Shown piece by piece: positions 36,087 to 51,584 of a stretch of 64,000 bases of DNA; the first letter of the stretch is position 1, and the number at the start of each line of letters is the position of its first letter. Source of the DNA: Heterostelium album PN500 (taxonomy: Eukaryota; Evosea; Eumycetozoa; Acytosteliales; Acytosteliaceae); assembly GCF_000004825.1 (NCBI RefSeq), contig NW_008805102.1, positions 1 to 64,000 of the forward strand, written 5' to 3'. Below the pieces are notes generated by a model that was not told where the DNA came from, did no database searches, and saw only the letters and a program-made list of their open reading frames with translations. A program made the translations under genes and the position numbers.

Positions 36087-36675
36087 ATGAATCAGGAAGA
36101 ATTTCAAATATATAGACAAAAAGCATTTGAAGAGGCTCAGTTAAAAGTTGCTAATATGGCAATGGAGGATATACAAGTACTAGTTCCTTTGTTGGATCAA
36201 CATCAAGCTGTGGTAGACCAACTCTTACAACAAGCAGACAAAACCAACATATCGATAGATTCATCAATTCAAAGTTTATTCGTTGTATTATGCTTACTTT
36301 TAAATGAAGAGTTATGTTCTTATTCTGTAAGTGTTTATATCTTCAAATTTATAACGATATTTGTACTAATATTGTATCGTTTCATAATAATAAAATTAAT
36401 AGGAAGCAAGATCATTATCATGTAAATCAGCAGCTCAATTGGTTGGATCAATCAAGAGTTTCGATTATAAAAAAGTTAGTCATCATATTTACAAGTTGTT
36501 AGAGAGTTACTACACCTCTGACGAAGTAACACTACATCCAGAGTTTACTGAAGAGAGATTAACTAAATTTGGTGATGTAGCCCTTGCACTCTTTCGTTGG
36601 GCAGATTCTGTTTATACATTACTCACTGTTAGATTCGATGATATTGAAGATGATATGGATGAAGATGATGAATAA
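36087..36675 (+). CDS. Uncharacterised 170-aa acidic protein
   Basis: Two exons, 36087-36326 and 36403-36675, joined in phase across a 76-bp GTAAGT...TTAATAG intron; 170 residues. The N-terminus is helical and Gln/Glu-rich (QEEFQIYRQKAFEEAQLKV), followed by an amphipathic region with IQSLFVVLCLLLNEEL. The second exon is helical with aromatic residues (FDYKKVSHHIYKLLESYY), ending in an acidic tail (DDIEDDMDEDDE). Ordinary composition and a clean intron argue that it is real. I do not recognise a family. Overall acidity and helices suggest a small soluble scaffold, but that is a guess. Confidence 0.75.
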
Positions 36676-36997
36676 TATCAACAACAGGTAATGGATAATT
36701 TAAAATATTTACCTTTCTTGAAAGGTGATATATATAGATATTTCACAGAATTGGTCAATGTATGCCAATTTATTAATTATAATTACAAACAAATTAAAAT
36801 TTAACCTTTTTTTTTTAAAAAAAAAAAGAAAAATATATATATTTTATTATATGTTGTACAACAAAAGGGGTGGATTGACTATGTGATTATTATTGCTATT
36901 ATTAAATTCTCGATAATCTTTTCTTTCACATTATTATTATTATTATTATTATCTAATTATAAATATTTGATTTTCAATGCTATTGGAATATTTTAAT
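36676..36997. other. Convergent 3' intergenic
   Basis: Between two convergent genes. It contains T/A runs around 36809-36830 and a TTA microsatellite at 36930-36950. No gene was seen. Confidence 0.6.
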
Positions 36998-37557
36998 TTA
37001 TTTGAAGAGTGGTTTGAGTTTGGCACTCTCTGATGCGGCCTCAACAGCGGTTCTGTCATCTGGACCAGTGGCATTCTTGTCAGCACCATTCTTCAAGAGT
37101 AACTCGACACAACCAACATGTTCTTCATATACGGCAGCCAATAATGGAGTAATACCATATTTATCTAAATAATAACAAAAACAACCAACAATGTGATATT
37201 AATAATTGTTGTTTTTGACATTAACATCCAAATTCATTTAATGTAAAGTTACCTTTTAAATCGATATTAGCTTTCTTTGAAATTAAAAGTTTTAAAATCT
37301 CTGTTTGACCCTTTATTTTTGTATTTTTAATAAATGAATATGTTAGTTTATGAATTACAATTGATATATTATGATCATAATTGACTGAATGAACATACGA
37401 AATCAGCAGCCCAATGACATGGACCTCTTTTATTGCCATCTAATTTATTGACGAGATTTGCATCCTTTTGGAGGAAAGCAGTAACACCTGCGAGATCACC
37501 ATTCTTAACAGCCCAATCGAATTCCTCTGCTTGTGTTGATTTACCTTCGGTACTCAT
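36998..37557 (-). CDS. mtpn: Myotrophin / V-1 (ankyrin-repeat capping-protein inhibitor)
   Basis: Three exons: 37557-37399, 37310-37253 and 37164-36998; 127 residues, compared with 118 in animals. The reading [15 protein letters not shown], then [37 protein letters not shown] and [19 protein letters not shown] follows myotrophin repeat by repeat, including the short C-terminal capping helix. V-1 sequesters CapZ heterodimers away from filament barbed ends and is displaced by CARMIL. Its target alpha subunit is encoded at 19086-20232. The intron sites are GTATGT/AAAG, GTAACT/TTAG; the second donor is slightly weak. Four-repeat generic ankyrin proteins are the alternative, but the loop sequences favour V-1. 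Confidence 0.9.
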
Positions 37558-38051
37558 TATTTTATGATTATATAATATTTATTATTAAATTTTATTTAAT
37601 TAAAGAAATATGGAAGTTGAAATTGATGGTAAAAAAACCAAAGTGTTGTAAAAATTTTTTTAAAAAATTAAATTAAAATAACAACAAATTTTTTTTAAAA
37701 AACAAACCCATTGCCATTAATTGTTGGGTTTTACCAAAAGAGAGATTTGTTCAAACAATGATCTTCATCTTTTTTTTTTTTTTTTTGTTTTAGATCGATA
37801 TTATGATTTAATTAATTAATTAATTATTTTCAAAATATCATCTTAATGAGTTAATTTGCTGAAGATTCTTTTCTAAACTCACTTATAATCATAATGTTAT
37901 CACCTGTGACAATAAATTTTAGAATAAAGTCGAAAAACAAAAAAAAAAAAAAGAAAATGAGTGGAATGAAAAATAAAGTTATAAATTATTCAAACCACAC
38001 ATGTGACAAAATAATTCAATATTTAATAATTGAATATTTAAAGAGAAGAGA
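37558..38051. promoter_or_regulatory. Divergent intergenic between V-1 and glyoxalase II
   Basis: Half a kilobase shared as 5' region by two divergent genes, with T runs (37771-37786) and an A run (37938-37951). No coding sequence was recognised. Confidence 0.6.
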
Positions 38052-39047
38052 ATGTCAGGAACTACTATTGTTAGTAAGATTATACAGAATATGGTGACGA
38101 AGAATAAGTTCAAAGTCATTGTTGTACCCGTATTACAAGATAACTACAGTTATCTGTTAGTGGATGAACTTACCAATAAAGCTGCTGCCATTGATTCTGT
38201 TGAACCCGAGAAAGTGCTATCAGTTGCCAAATCTAATAATTTAACAATTGAATCTATTTTAACAACTCATCATCATTGGTAATAAGAGTTCAAAAATTGT
38301 TTCTAAATGTTTAATTAACTTAATATTTTAGGGATCATGCAGGAGGTAATAAGAAAATGAAAGAATTACTACCGAATGTTCCAATCTATGGTGGAGATGA
38401 TAGAGTTGAAGCGATATCGAACAAGGTTGGGGATAATGATATAATCAATGTTGGTGAGTTAAAGGTAAGAGTGTTGTTCTCACCTGCACATACATCAGGA
38501 CATGTTCTTTACTATGTCAACAAAGACGATTCCTCATGTGTATTCACAGGAGATACTCTATTCATTGGTGGTTGTGGTCGTCTCTTTGAAGGAAGTGCCG
38601 CACAAATGTATCACGCACTCTACGAAGTCATAGGAAAACTGCCCAACGACACACTCGTCTATTGCGGTCATGAATATACCTACAAGAATCTATTATTTGC
38701 AAAAACACTTGAGCCTCATAACAAGGATTTATTAGTAAGTATAGATAGTTATTATCATAAATACATTGTAACAAACATCGGCTTTTTTTTTTTTTAAAAC
38801 ACATTGTGTTTCTAATTTAATTTTTTTTTTTTTAAAAAATTTTAAGGAAATGTTAGAGTTTTCAGAGAAACAAAAGGAAAAAGGACAACCAACAGTTCCA
38901 AGTACTGTTGGTTTGGAGAAGTCATTTAACCCATTCATGAGAGTTCATCTTGACTCGACAGCAGCCCAACAATTCAAGCGTGAGAATCCCGATGCTTCAC
39001 CGATTGATATTTTAGGCTATGTAAGAAAATTAAAAGATTCATTCTAA
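38052..39047 (+). CDS. hagh: Hydroxyacylglutathione hydrolase (glyoxalase II)
   Basis: Three exons: 38052-38278, 38332-38734 and 38847-39047; 276 residues. The first intron splits the Trp codon of the metal-binding motif, and the join gives LTTHHHWDHAGGNKK, the binuclear metallo-beta-lactamase signature THxHxDH. The other ligands appear in SPAHTSGH, FTGDTLFIGGCGRL and YCGHEYT. The C-terminal substrate-binding helices contain RVHLDS and KRENPDASPIDILGYVRKLKD. It hydrolyses S-lactoylglutathione to lactate and glutathione, the second step of methylglyoxal detoxification. The first 18 residues (SGTTIVSKIIQNMVTKNK) lack acidic residues and might be a mitochondrial extension, which is inference. 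Confidence 0.96.
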
Positions 39048-39677
39048 AATAAGAGAATCAATCAATATGTATTTTTACAAGTTTGAATAGCAAAAATAAA
39101 AATTAGAATTAGATTGGTTTTAACTTCACCAAAAATATTAAAAAAAATTCAAAAGAAAACATGTTTCAAATTTAAAGGTGCAAGTATGACACAAAAAATT
39201 TTTGACTAAAAAATTTTTAATTTAAAAAAAATATCAATTTTTTTTTTTGTTTTTTTTTTTAATTAACATTAATGAATAATTTATATTAAAAAATATTAAC
39301 ACAAACATAAACACAAAAAAACAACACAAAACGAAACATCATAAATATATAGATATTCATTAACACAAACAGCAATAACAAACAACAATCAAACACTTTT
39401 ATATAAATTTAGAAGTGTTAAGTGTTAAACAGCTATAGACATATTAAAATCATTCAATATATTATAAATCAATCAATCAATCAATCTGTTATCTAGATTC
39501 TTATTATAATTTAATAGGTTTTAGTTTATTTTTTATTAATATTAAATTGAATTGAAGAATTATTAGTATTGTATTTTTTTGTAAAAAAAATTATAATATT
39601 TATATATCTCTTTAATCAATTTCGATCAAGTTAATAAATCTTTTAAACATTAAAAACAAAAAAACAACAAAATATTC
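39048..39677. other. Intergenic
   Basis: AT-rich spacer with several T/A runs and A/C-rich leader sequence before 39678. An AATC microsatellite lies at 39468-39485. No gene was seen. Confidence 0.65.
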
Positions 39678-41851
39678 ATGAGGATTGCTACAGAACAAAA
39701 ACAACAACAGCAGCAACAGCAACAGCTTGCACCATTACAACAACAACAACAACAAAATGAAATTATAATTGAATTTGAAAATGTATCAATTCAAAGAAAA
39801 TCAAACAAATTAAAGTATCTGGCAAAGAATATGCCTCATAACTATTCTTTGGATGAATTCATTAAAAATGTAGAATGTTCACTGGCTCTCTCTGTATCTG
39901 ATGTTGTTCGTGTCGACAAATCCACACTGTCATTCAGCATCACCGATCAAAGACCTGAAATTCAAGAGCTTCTAAGTGAATCAGGTTTAAAGATAAAGAA
40001 ACAATTTGTATGTTCATTTCATTATAGATTTATTGCTATAGCTCTAAAGATATTAACAATGACATTTGATTCATTAGGTTGTTTTCGAAAAGATATCTGT
40101 TGATTATAATGATTGTGAAAGCAATGGAAGCAACAACAGCGATTCAACAGCGAATGGTGCAGATTATCTCGTTGGTTCTGGTGGTGCTGCTAACTCTGGT
40201 GGTGGTGGTTACGGTAGAATCAAAATCAGTGGTCTCAATGTGAATCAAGTAGAAAAGACGGTCATCTCAACAGTTTTCAATTTCTCTATGGATATTGATC
40301 TGCCACTGGAAGCAATCGAGGTGTGCAACGATGCATTCGTTGTTACCATGTCAGAAGAGAACTGCGCATCGATGCTCGCGGAGGGCAACATTATCATCCA
40401 ACGTGTCAAAGCAACGGTATCGCCAATGCTCGAAATAAACTTGCTACTCGTCATTCAGGAGCCGATTCTCGAGGTAGACTCGATTGCATCGCTCTTGAAC
40501 AACAACTTTGGTTTGACTTTTAAACCATCGTCCTACTCTGCCACCGATGTTGTGCCGGTACTCGAAGAGTATATCACCGTCGACAGGAACAAGTGTATGG
40601 CGTTCATCTCGCTCAGGAATCTCTCGATTGCCGAGATCGATCAACTCGTAGAGGAGATCAAACGTTCTGAAAACACATTGGTTATCAAGCGTAAGAAGGC
40701 ACTGCTTCTGCCATACTTTGGTCATTCATTGCATTTCAAGTGTAACACTCCAATCGAGAGCATTGATCAACTCAAAAATCAAATTGATACAATCATCGGA
40801 GAGAATGCTAACAACAACAACGGTAATGGTGGTGTTGCTACTCCCGTGCCCAGTCAAGTGGAATACTACTTTTTCGATGACAACAAGAGTGGTGTTATCA
40901 ACTTTACAACTGTTCAACCAAAAGAGATGGTATTGACTAGAAAATCAATATCCTTAGGTAAACAACAACAACAACAACCGGAACAACAAGAGCAACAAGA
41001 ACAGATTCAACAACTTCAACAGACATTGTTGGAACAACAACAGCAACAACAAGCTCAACCAGCAACTATTATTACAACTACTATAAATAATATAAATACA
41101 ACCAATGGTAACGGTAATGGAAACACTACTAGTACTGGTAGTAGTAGTGGTAATAATAGTAATAATATTAGTAACAATCCTGTAAATAGCAATGATATCA
41201 ATAATAATATTGTGGTTAATCATAATATACCGGTTAATAATAATAATAATATACCAAAAGTTATAAGCAATACTGATATACCACAAGTAACTTTTATTCC
41301 GCCTGTTGTTCAACAACCACAACCACAACAACCAACATCTCCAGCTATCAATAACAATATCAATCTTAATATAAATCAACAGCAGCAGCAGCAACTACAG
41401 CAACAACAACAACAACAACAACAACCAATCATTAATAACAATCTTCCTAATTCAAATACATCTACAACTACGACGACCATTACAAATACAAATAACGTTA
41501 AAAATAATAACATTATCAATAGCAATAACAATAGTAATAATAGTAGTAGTATAAATATAAGCAACAGCAATAACAGTAACAATAACAAAAATAATATGAA
41601 CAAGTACTATAAGAATAACAAAAATAGTAAAACCAATTATTATAATGATAATGATATGAAATATGTTATTTGTACAAATTTGCCTAAAAAAGTAACATAT
41701 GACATATTATTAGAATCATTGAAGGAACAAAGATATCAAGTGTTATTCATCACCATCAGAGACAATATTGCATACATTGAATTGGATAAATCTTCACACA
41801 ATAGATTACTAAGTACATTTAAGTTTAAAGCAAACAATGGTGCTTGGGTAA

Positions 41852-41898
<47 letters not shown>

Positions 41899-43712
41899 AA
41901 TTACATCTATTAGCAAATTAATTAACATATGTTATCACTGTTATTTAGTTATATTTAGAAGATGGTAGTAATGCGCGTGTACCATATTGGAATGTTTATT
42001 TGTTCCCTATTCCAGAAGCAAACTATAGTGCTATCGCTAATCGAATCAGTAAGTTTGTCAGTGTGAATGGACCATTTAGAGAGACTGCTGGCTACTTGGA
42101 GATTCCACTTGGCACAGAGGAATGTCGTAATGAGCTACTCAAAGAGCATATGATTCTCGTCCAGTCTTTCAGTTACAACAAGACAAACAAATCACAGACG
42201 AACAACAATGCTGGAGGTGGAAAACAAGCTGCTGACAATGCAAAGAAGGGTAACTATATCAACCACTACACTTGGGTGTTTGAAGACACCGCCGAAACCA
42301 ACTGTATCTACAGTGGCAAGATCAACGTCACCAAGACACTCTACGATAACATCTTTAACAAGCGACGTGACCTGTTAAACAAAGTGAGATCGGAACACTC
42401 GGTAAAAGTCAATCCGGAGCAACTGAAAAATGATTATTTCATCGAGTTTAGTGGTCCCAACCCCGACAAGTTGACTTTGGCCATCGAAGACATGAATGTC
42501 TTGATGTCGAGTATTAAGGAGCGTCGTGTCGATACACCGGTTATCAATTCTCATCATCGTGAACTCTTTTACAAGACGTTGAATGAGCATTGCTACAAGA
42601 ACAAGACCGTCACCAATAAGGGTGGTGAGAGAAAGGGTGAGACAACCATTATTTGCACAACTCTATTCGGTCCTCAGGAGGACATCGACCAATTTGCCAA
42701 TTTCCTCGAGGATCTACAAATGGATTCCTTCAGCTTGTTGATCGACGGAAGCAAGACCAATACGATAGCGATCGACGCCGAGCAACTGTCAAAGGAGTTC
42801 AACATCAGCATCAAGATGGAACCAAAGCAGCACACCGTTCATGTATGTGGTCCACACGAGGATGTTAACAATTTCGAAGAGTGGCTAGAGTCCACCAGAG
42901 AGTCGCTTAGCCCCTCCAAGGCAAAGAAAGAAGTCACCCAGGAAATTGCAATGACCTATGGAGAGCTGTTCTTCTTTAGACGACAACTCCACAATGACAT
43001 TCAAGCGAGTGGCGTGCGTGTTGTCTTAAAGTCGCGCTCAGTCTTCCTCAATGGTGAGAACAAGAAGATTCAGGATTCCATAGCCAAGATCGACCAACTG
43101 AAGTCACAATTAGAGTCCTACAGGTTGGTGAAACTATTCTCAGAGTCCACTGTCAAAGAACTCGATCAGCTCAAAGAGTTTTTCACCAAAGATGAAATGG
43201 TCTTTATCAGACACAAGATTATCAAAAAGAAATCTAAAAAATTATCTAAACAACCACAGCAGCAACAATCACAACACCGTACAACAAATGGCAACAACAA
43301 TAACAACAGTGGTGTGCTTTTGGATTCTGATGACGAAGATGACGATGATAACAATGATGACAACGAAGATGGAAACTACTCGGAGAAGATCGTCTACGTC
43401 ATGTTGGAGTTTGTCGGATTCAAAAAGAATTGGGATTCGGTCATGGCCAAGATCAAGCTGATCGAATCGAAAGAGGAGGGTCGTCCACAGGAAATCAGCA
43501 ACATATCATTAGAGGAATTCAACTATCTCAAAAACACGTTCGTTGACACCAACATTCACAGAGGTATTCACTTTAACACTCCAAAGAGAAAACTGTTCAT
43601 CAATAGACTCTGGAAAGATGACATTGACATCCTAGTCAATCAAGTGATACTCACAATCACCCAACACCAACTTCATCAATCACAACAACAATTTCAACAA
43701 ATCCATATATAA
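39678..43712 (+). CDS. Repeated RRM/KH-like domain protein (PARP14-like N-half)
   Basis: Three exons, 39678-40007, 40078-41847 and 41949-43712, all phase 0; about 1,287 residues. After a Gln-rich start there are several diverged alpha/beta repeats of 75-100 residues. The clearest is the RRM-like KYVICTNLPKKVTYDILLES (about residue 530), followed by the KH-like repeats of exon 3, where ISKEFNISIKMEPKQHTVHV-type segments recur. Long Gln/Asn/Thr linkers separate the two halves. PARP9/PARP14-type proteins carry similar strings of RRM and KH-like repeats before macro domains. A macro-domain gene follows 261 bp downstream. I see no PARP or macro domain inside this frame. RNA or protein scaffold function is inference. 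The name is based on architecture, not on a recognised orthologue. Confidence 0.7.
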
Positions 43713-43973
43713 ATAGAAACCCTTTTTAAAAGTATATAATATATAAATATTTGGATCTAAAATAAAATTTATAAAAACAATATTCATCAGCCAAACTATT
43801 TGATTCTTTGTTTTTTCAAATCTGAGTGATCCATTAATTGGTGACTCAACACACAAAAAGGTTTATTAAAACTTGATTTTTTAATTTTTGATCATTATCA
43901 AAAGATGTTGGTTCAAATGAGAAAAAAATAAATTTAGTTTATGATTTATTAAAATTAGAGATAGTTAATAATA

Positions 43974-46555
43974 ATGAATAATAATAATAATAATAATATT
44001 GTTGATGAATTTAATATAATTCATTTAAATAATTACAATCATTCTTTGTTAGAGTTATTAAAGGGTGAAAGAGTTGTGAGAATAGTGATTAGTTGTGCTG
44101 TTAGTGGAGATAGTGAAAAACAAGACTCTATTACTTCTGTTGTTGAAAAGCAATCTGTGGTGGAGCTATTCAGTGAAGAATTCAAACTTTCCATTACAAT
44201 CGATTCTATTGATATTAAAGAAGACAACTTTATCGTTAGAGTAGAATCATTAAAAGATTGTATTTCGATCCTAAACAATATTAGATCAGCGGCAACAATA
44301 ACAATGTTAAAATCACACCGTGTACAATTTTCATTGATATTAGATAATGTATTATTAGTATTAAGAGGACAGACAGCAGTCGCTACAGATAAAGATACTC
44401 AAACTAATCAACAACAAAGTATTACAGAGTTATTATCAAACAAATTAAATATCAAACCAACAAATATCAATTATATCAATGATAGAATTGGATTATTAAG
44501 TAATAATAATAATAACAATATTACAACTGATAATATCAAAGAAATAACAAGTTCATTACAAAATAATAATAATATATCATTAATTCCAATATTTAATAAT
44601 AATACAATATTATTCAATAAGAAATGGTTCACTGATATTGAAGAAATTACAAATTATATTGATAATCATTTAAAGTCAGATGATATTATCGTTAGTAATA
44701 GAAATAATGACAATAATAATAATAATGAAAATAACAATAAAAAAACAATCAAGGTTCAAGTTGGTAAAGATGTTGTAGAGTATCTCCGAGTAAATAATAG
44801 TGCCTTGGCTGAATTTACTGCCGATTCTATCGAAATAGAGATGGCTGATGACGGCTCATCTATTTCACTTATTGGCAAGTCGGAAGAAAAACTCCAACGT
44901 GTTGCCAACGACATTAAACAATTCATTGATAGAAACTTGACCTTTAAAGAATACACTATTTCTGGTTATATCAAAAGAGCTATGCCTGCATACTTGGAGA
45001 ATCTATTACATCTGCATCCAAGTATTCGTGTCACCATTCCAAAGTCACAACCGGTATCGAGAGTTACACAAGTGAAACTAGCTGGTCTCTATGCCAAAGA
45101 CGATGCGAAATGGAATGAAATAGATTCTATCATGAAGCAATTGGCACATCTACAACGGGTATGGCCATCCGACACTGACACTCCTTTGGCTTCCAACTAC
45201 CCGGCGTTGCGATACTACCAACTCAATCAACTGCAAGAAGATCTATGTCTGTACGCTTTGAGCTACGACGATAGACAACATACTTTCAAACTAGTAGCAA
45301 GAAATCAAGAGGATATCGATAGAGCCATATCGATATTAAAGGAACTACCACAACGAGAATTCGAAACAGTGGCCAAATCCATTGTTCTTAAATCAAACTT
45401 TGTACTCCTAACGTTCTTCAATGAAGTGTCCAATGAAAAGAGTGAAATCAACAAGATCTTAAATGATAATGAAAAGTGTACCGTAAGATTACCATTGTCC
45501 GAGGAGAGACACCTTACTTTATACGGTAAGCAAGCTGATATCGATAAGCTGGCAAACAAAATCAACAGTTGGATAGGCGGTGTAGAGAAGTCAGCAATAT
45601 CGTTTGAACATCAAATCAGTGCATCGATATCGAAAGAACTCCACTACTATCCTGTCACTAGAAAGCTGTTTACTGAACACCAGATATTGGTTAGTGAAGT
45701 CAAGTCTCGAGTGTCCTCCAATACAGTGCTAAAGTCTACCAAGCTGCAAGCCAGTGGTGGTGTATTGCTAGAGGTTATCAAAGGTAGTATCTTGGAGGAG
45801 TCTACCGATTGTATTGTTAATGCTGCCAATGAAAGTTTGGCACATGGTGGTGGTATTGCTGGTGCCATCTCTCGTGCCGCCGGTCGTGATTTCGATAACG
45901 AGTCACATGAATACGTATCGACACATGGTCGAGTCAAGACAGGTACCGCTGCATTGACATCTGCAGGCAAACTAAACTTTAAGGCTGTCATACACGCAGT
46001 TGCACCTATTTGGAATTCAAACAAAGCCGAATGTCAACAATTAGTATACTCTGCTATCAATAACACACTTATCATTGCAAACAAACAATCATTCAAAAGT
46101 ATATCTATACCTGTAAGTTAATAATTCATTCATTTATATATTCTCATTATATTACAATTAAATCAGCATCTAATATTAAATATCTATATATTCTTTAGGT
46201 AATTGGAAGTGGAATCTATGGTGTACCAAAAGATATTGCTGCTAAATTCATTGTTAAAGCAGTGGTTGAATTTGTAAAGGAACACAAAAAGAATGGTACT
46301 CTTTGCCTTCAAAATATTAGACTATGTGATATTGACTATGAAGCATTATCACAATTACAACAGTCACTCGATGAAGTAATCAAGAGTCAAGAAAAGGAAA
46401 AGTCTGAAACTGACAACACCGCCAATCATATCGACTCTAATGAAGCCATTGACCAATCAAAGGTAAAGATCATTGTAACATCAACAAACAATGATAAAGA
46501 TACTACAATTGCAAATCTACAATACTTTATTGATAACAATATTAAATTAAATTAA
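43974..46555 (+). CDS. Macro-domain protein with KH-like repeats
   Basis: Two exons, 43974-46112 and 46199-46555; 831 residues. The first 590 residues are KH/RRM-like repeats similar in style to the preceding gene (RNLTFKEYTISGYIKRAMPAYL and related). The macro domain starts at about residue 600: VIKGSILEESTDCIVNAANE, then HGGGIAGAI, AVIHAVAPIW and, across the intron, SIPVIGSGIYGVPKD. The Asn and Gly-rich loops of the ADP-ribose site are intact, so binding or hydrolysis of ADP-ribose marks is plausible. No PARP catalytic domain or WWE domain follows. Order and spacing suggest that the two genes arose by splitting or duplication of one PARP14-like ancestor. Confidence 0.85.
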
Positions 46556-46652
46556 ATAAATCTACTACCTTTTTTTTTTTTTTTGAGCTGATAAAGAATA
46601 ATAAAGATTAATTTATTAATAATAAATATTATATATTATAATAATTTGATTT

Positions 46653-47411
46653 TTAATTAAATCTAAAACTATTATAAATTTGATTAAAGTTTGTAATTTG
46701 TTGTATATGATCGGTTAGGTTTGGTGTTAGTGCTGGGTTGCCTGGACGAACGCTGACCAGTACAGAGAGACCGGCGTCTTTTGCAGCGATAGCTTCACGT
46801 TGTGAGTCGGTGATAAAGAGTGTCTCTGATGGTTGCTCGGTTGCTTTGATCTGTTCGAGTATACGTGTGTAGCTTGAACTCTCGACTTTGAGTCCGATGG
46901 TGGTGTCAAAGTGACCAGCGAGCAATGGCAAACAGTCACCGGCAGTCGAGTAACCGAATAGCAACTTTTGTGCAGCGATAGAACCGCTACTGTAGATATA
47001 GACTGGTGTGGCGCTCTCCTGCTTCAGTCTCTCCAAGACTGGACGGACGTCGTCGTATAGCAAACCGGCGATCTGCTTACTCTCGTAGGCTGCACGCCAC
47101 ATGTGACCTTGCAGCTGTTTCAGAGCAGTCGATTTACGATCGATTGACATCTGTGCCTTTATATTGCTGCACACCGACTCTATTGATTTCTCTCGGTTGC
47201 CGTCATCTATGTGGATGGCTGGCACCGACTCTACCAGTGGTTCACTTTTGAGAGCATTGACATCGGCGATAGTCTGTGAATCCGACCAACTATCACTCAA
47301 ATATCGTGTAAGATTGTTGGTAATATATGGAAATAAAACGTCATGTACAAATGTTATTGGTGTAGTTGTACCTTCAATATCAATTACGACATTCTTTATC
47401 AACCTTGACAT
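46653..47411 (-). CDS. enoph1: Enolase-phosphatase E1 (methionine salvage)
   Basis: A single exon of 252 residues, the standard length. HAD-family motif I is VVIDIEGTTTPITFV, with nucleophile Asp11 and acid Glu13. Motif II is YIYSSGSIAAQKLLFG, and motif III/IV is LFITDSQREAIAAKDAG. The cap region includes HMWRAAYESKQIAGLLYDDV. It catalyses enolisation and dephosphorylation of 2,3-diketo-5-methylthiopentyl-1-phosphate in the methionine salvage cycle. Codon use is more GC-rich than its neighbours. It is convergent with the macro-domain gene, with 97 bp between the stops. Confidence 0.97.
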   Translation of the reverse strand: MSRLIKNVVIDIEGTTTPITFVHDVLFPYITNNLTRYLSDSWSDSQTIADVNALKSEPLVESVPAIHIDDGNREKSIESVCSNIKAQMSIDRKSTALKQLQGHMWRAAYESKQIAGLLYDDVRPVLERLKQESATPVYIYSSGSIAAQKLLFGYSTAGDCLPLLAGHFDTTIGLKVESSSYTRILEQIKATEQPSETLFITDSQREAIAAKDAGLSVLVSVRPGNPALTPNLTDHIQQITNFNQIYNSFRFN

Positions 47412-48569
47412 GTTTGTTTATCTTCTTCCTCGATGAAAAAAAAACAAAATACGATTCAAAAATATTTTAGTGAAAACACTCTTACAACTTCAAATCAAAG
47501 ATTTAAAAAGAAAAACTGACACATGTTATTAATACTCAAATGTAAACATTTATAAATATGTATTAATTGAAGAATAGAACATACAATAAAATTGTTGTTT
47601 TTTTATCTTGAAACCAATCAAAATAATAAATTAAAAATTTCAAATTAAATTTAAAAAATAAATAAAAATATATAAATATATATTGTTATCCAATGATACT
47701 AGATCAAAACTGCGGCTGTATTTAAAAGAAATAAATATCTTTGGTGTTTATTTAAAAAATAAATAAAAATATTTGTTTTCAATTTTTTTTTTTTTTTTTT
47801 TTTTTTGAATTTTTCAAACATTTTTTAACAATTTTCAAATTCTTTTTAGTTACATAAAAAAAATTCCAAAAAACATTCTTTATTTATTATTACATATATA
47901 TATATATATTATATTCATTTTAAAGAAGATTAGGTGATCAATTTTCAGCAAGTTTGTTAGAAGTCCGAAGCATTTTTGAAATTTTAACAAAATAACAAAA
48001 AGTTGTAGATCTAGTTGAACTCATCCATACTCATCGATTCTTAAGGCTGTCTATCAAACAATCCGGTTACTTTGAAAGAAAGAGCAACAAACTGTTGTTT
48101 GTTAAAAAAATACATAAATAAAAAAAAAAAAAAACTAAAAAGAAAAAAAAAAAAAACTAAAAATAATAAAAAATACATAAAATTAACTACTTCTTTTGAC
48201 AACGTGATAACTATACAATTAATTATAAATACAATCATTCAAACAATCTATCTTTCTATCAATCAACCAACAAATCAAAACATACCAACAAAACATCTAT
48301 CACTCCTTCTTTTGCAACATTTTTTTAATTTTTTTTTTTTGAGAATTATTAAACCGGTTAAAAACAAACAAAATTGTTTTTTTTATTTTAATTTTCGTTA
48401 CAAAAACATAACATCACCATCATTCAAAGATCTGTCATTTCTTTTTCCTCTAAACACCAATTTTACATAGAGTGCACATTCGAATGTGCACTGCTTAAAT
48501 TCACTTTTTTTATTATCTATATATTCTCTTTGTTTGTCATTTCGAAATACATTCAAACAATACAAAACA
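47412..48569. other. Intergenic, divergent
   Basis: About 1.1 kb, A/T-run rich: a 25-base T run ends near 47806, an AT dinucleotide run lies at about 47894-47912, and A runs lie around 48121-48155. No gene or structured RNA was recognised. It should hold promoters for enolase-phosphatase (leftward) and poly(A) polymerase (rightward). Confidence 0.6.

Positions 48570-51584
<3,015 letters not shown>

Noticed and set aside
40954-41603. Leu/Ile/Cys-rich minus-strand frames
   Set aside because: Antisense readings of CAA and AAT runs in the RRM/KH-like gene.
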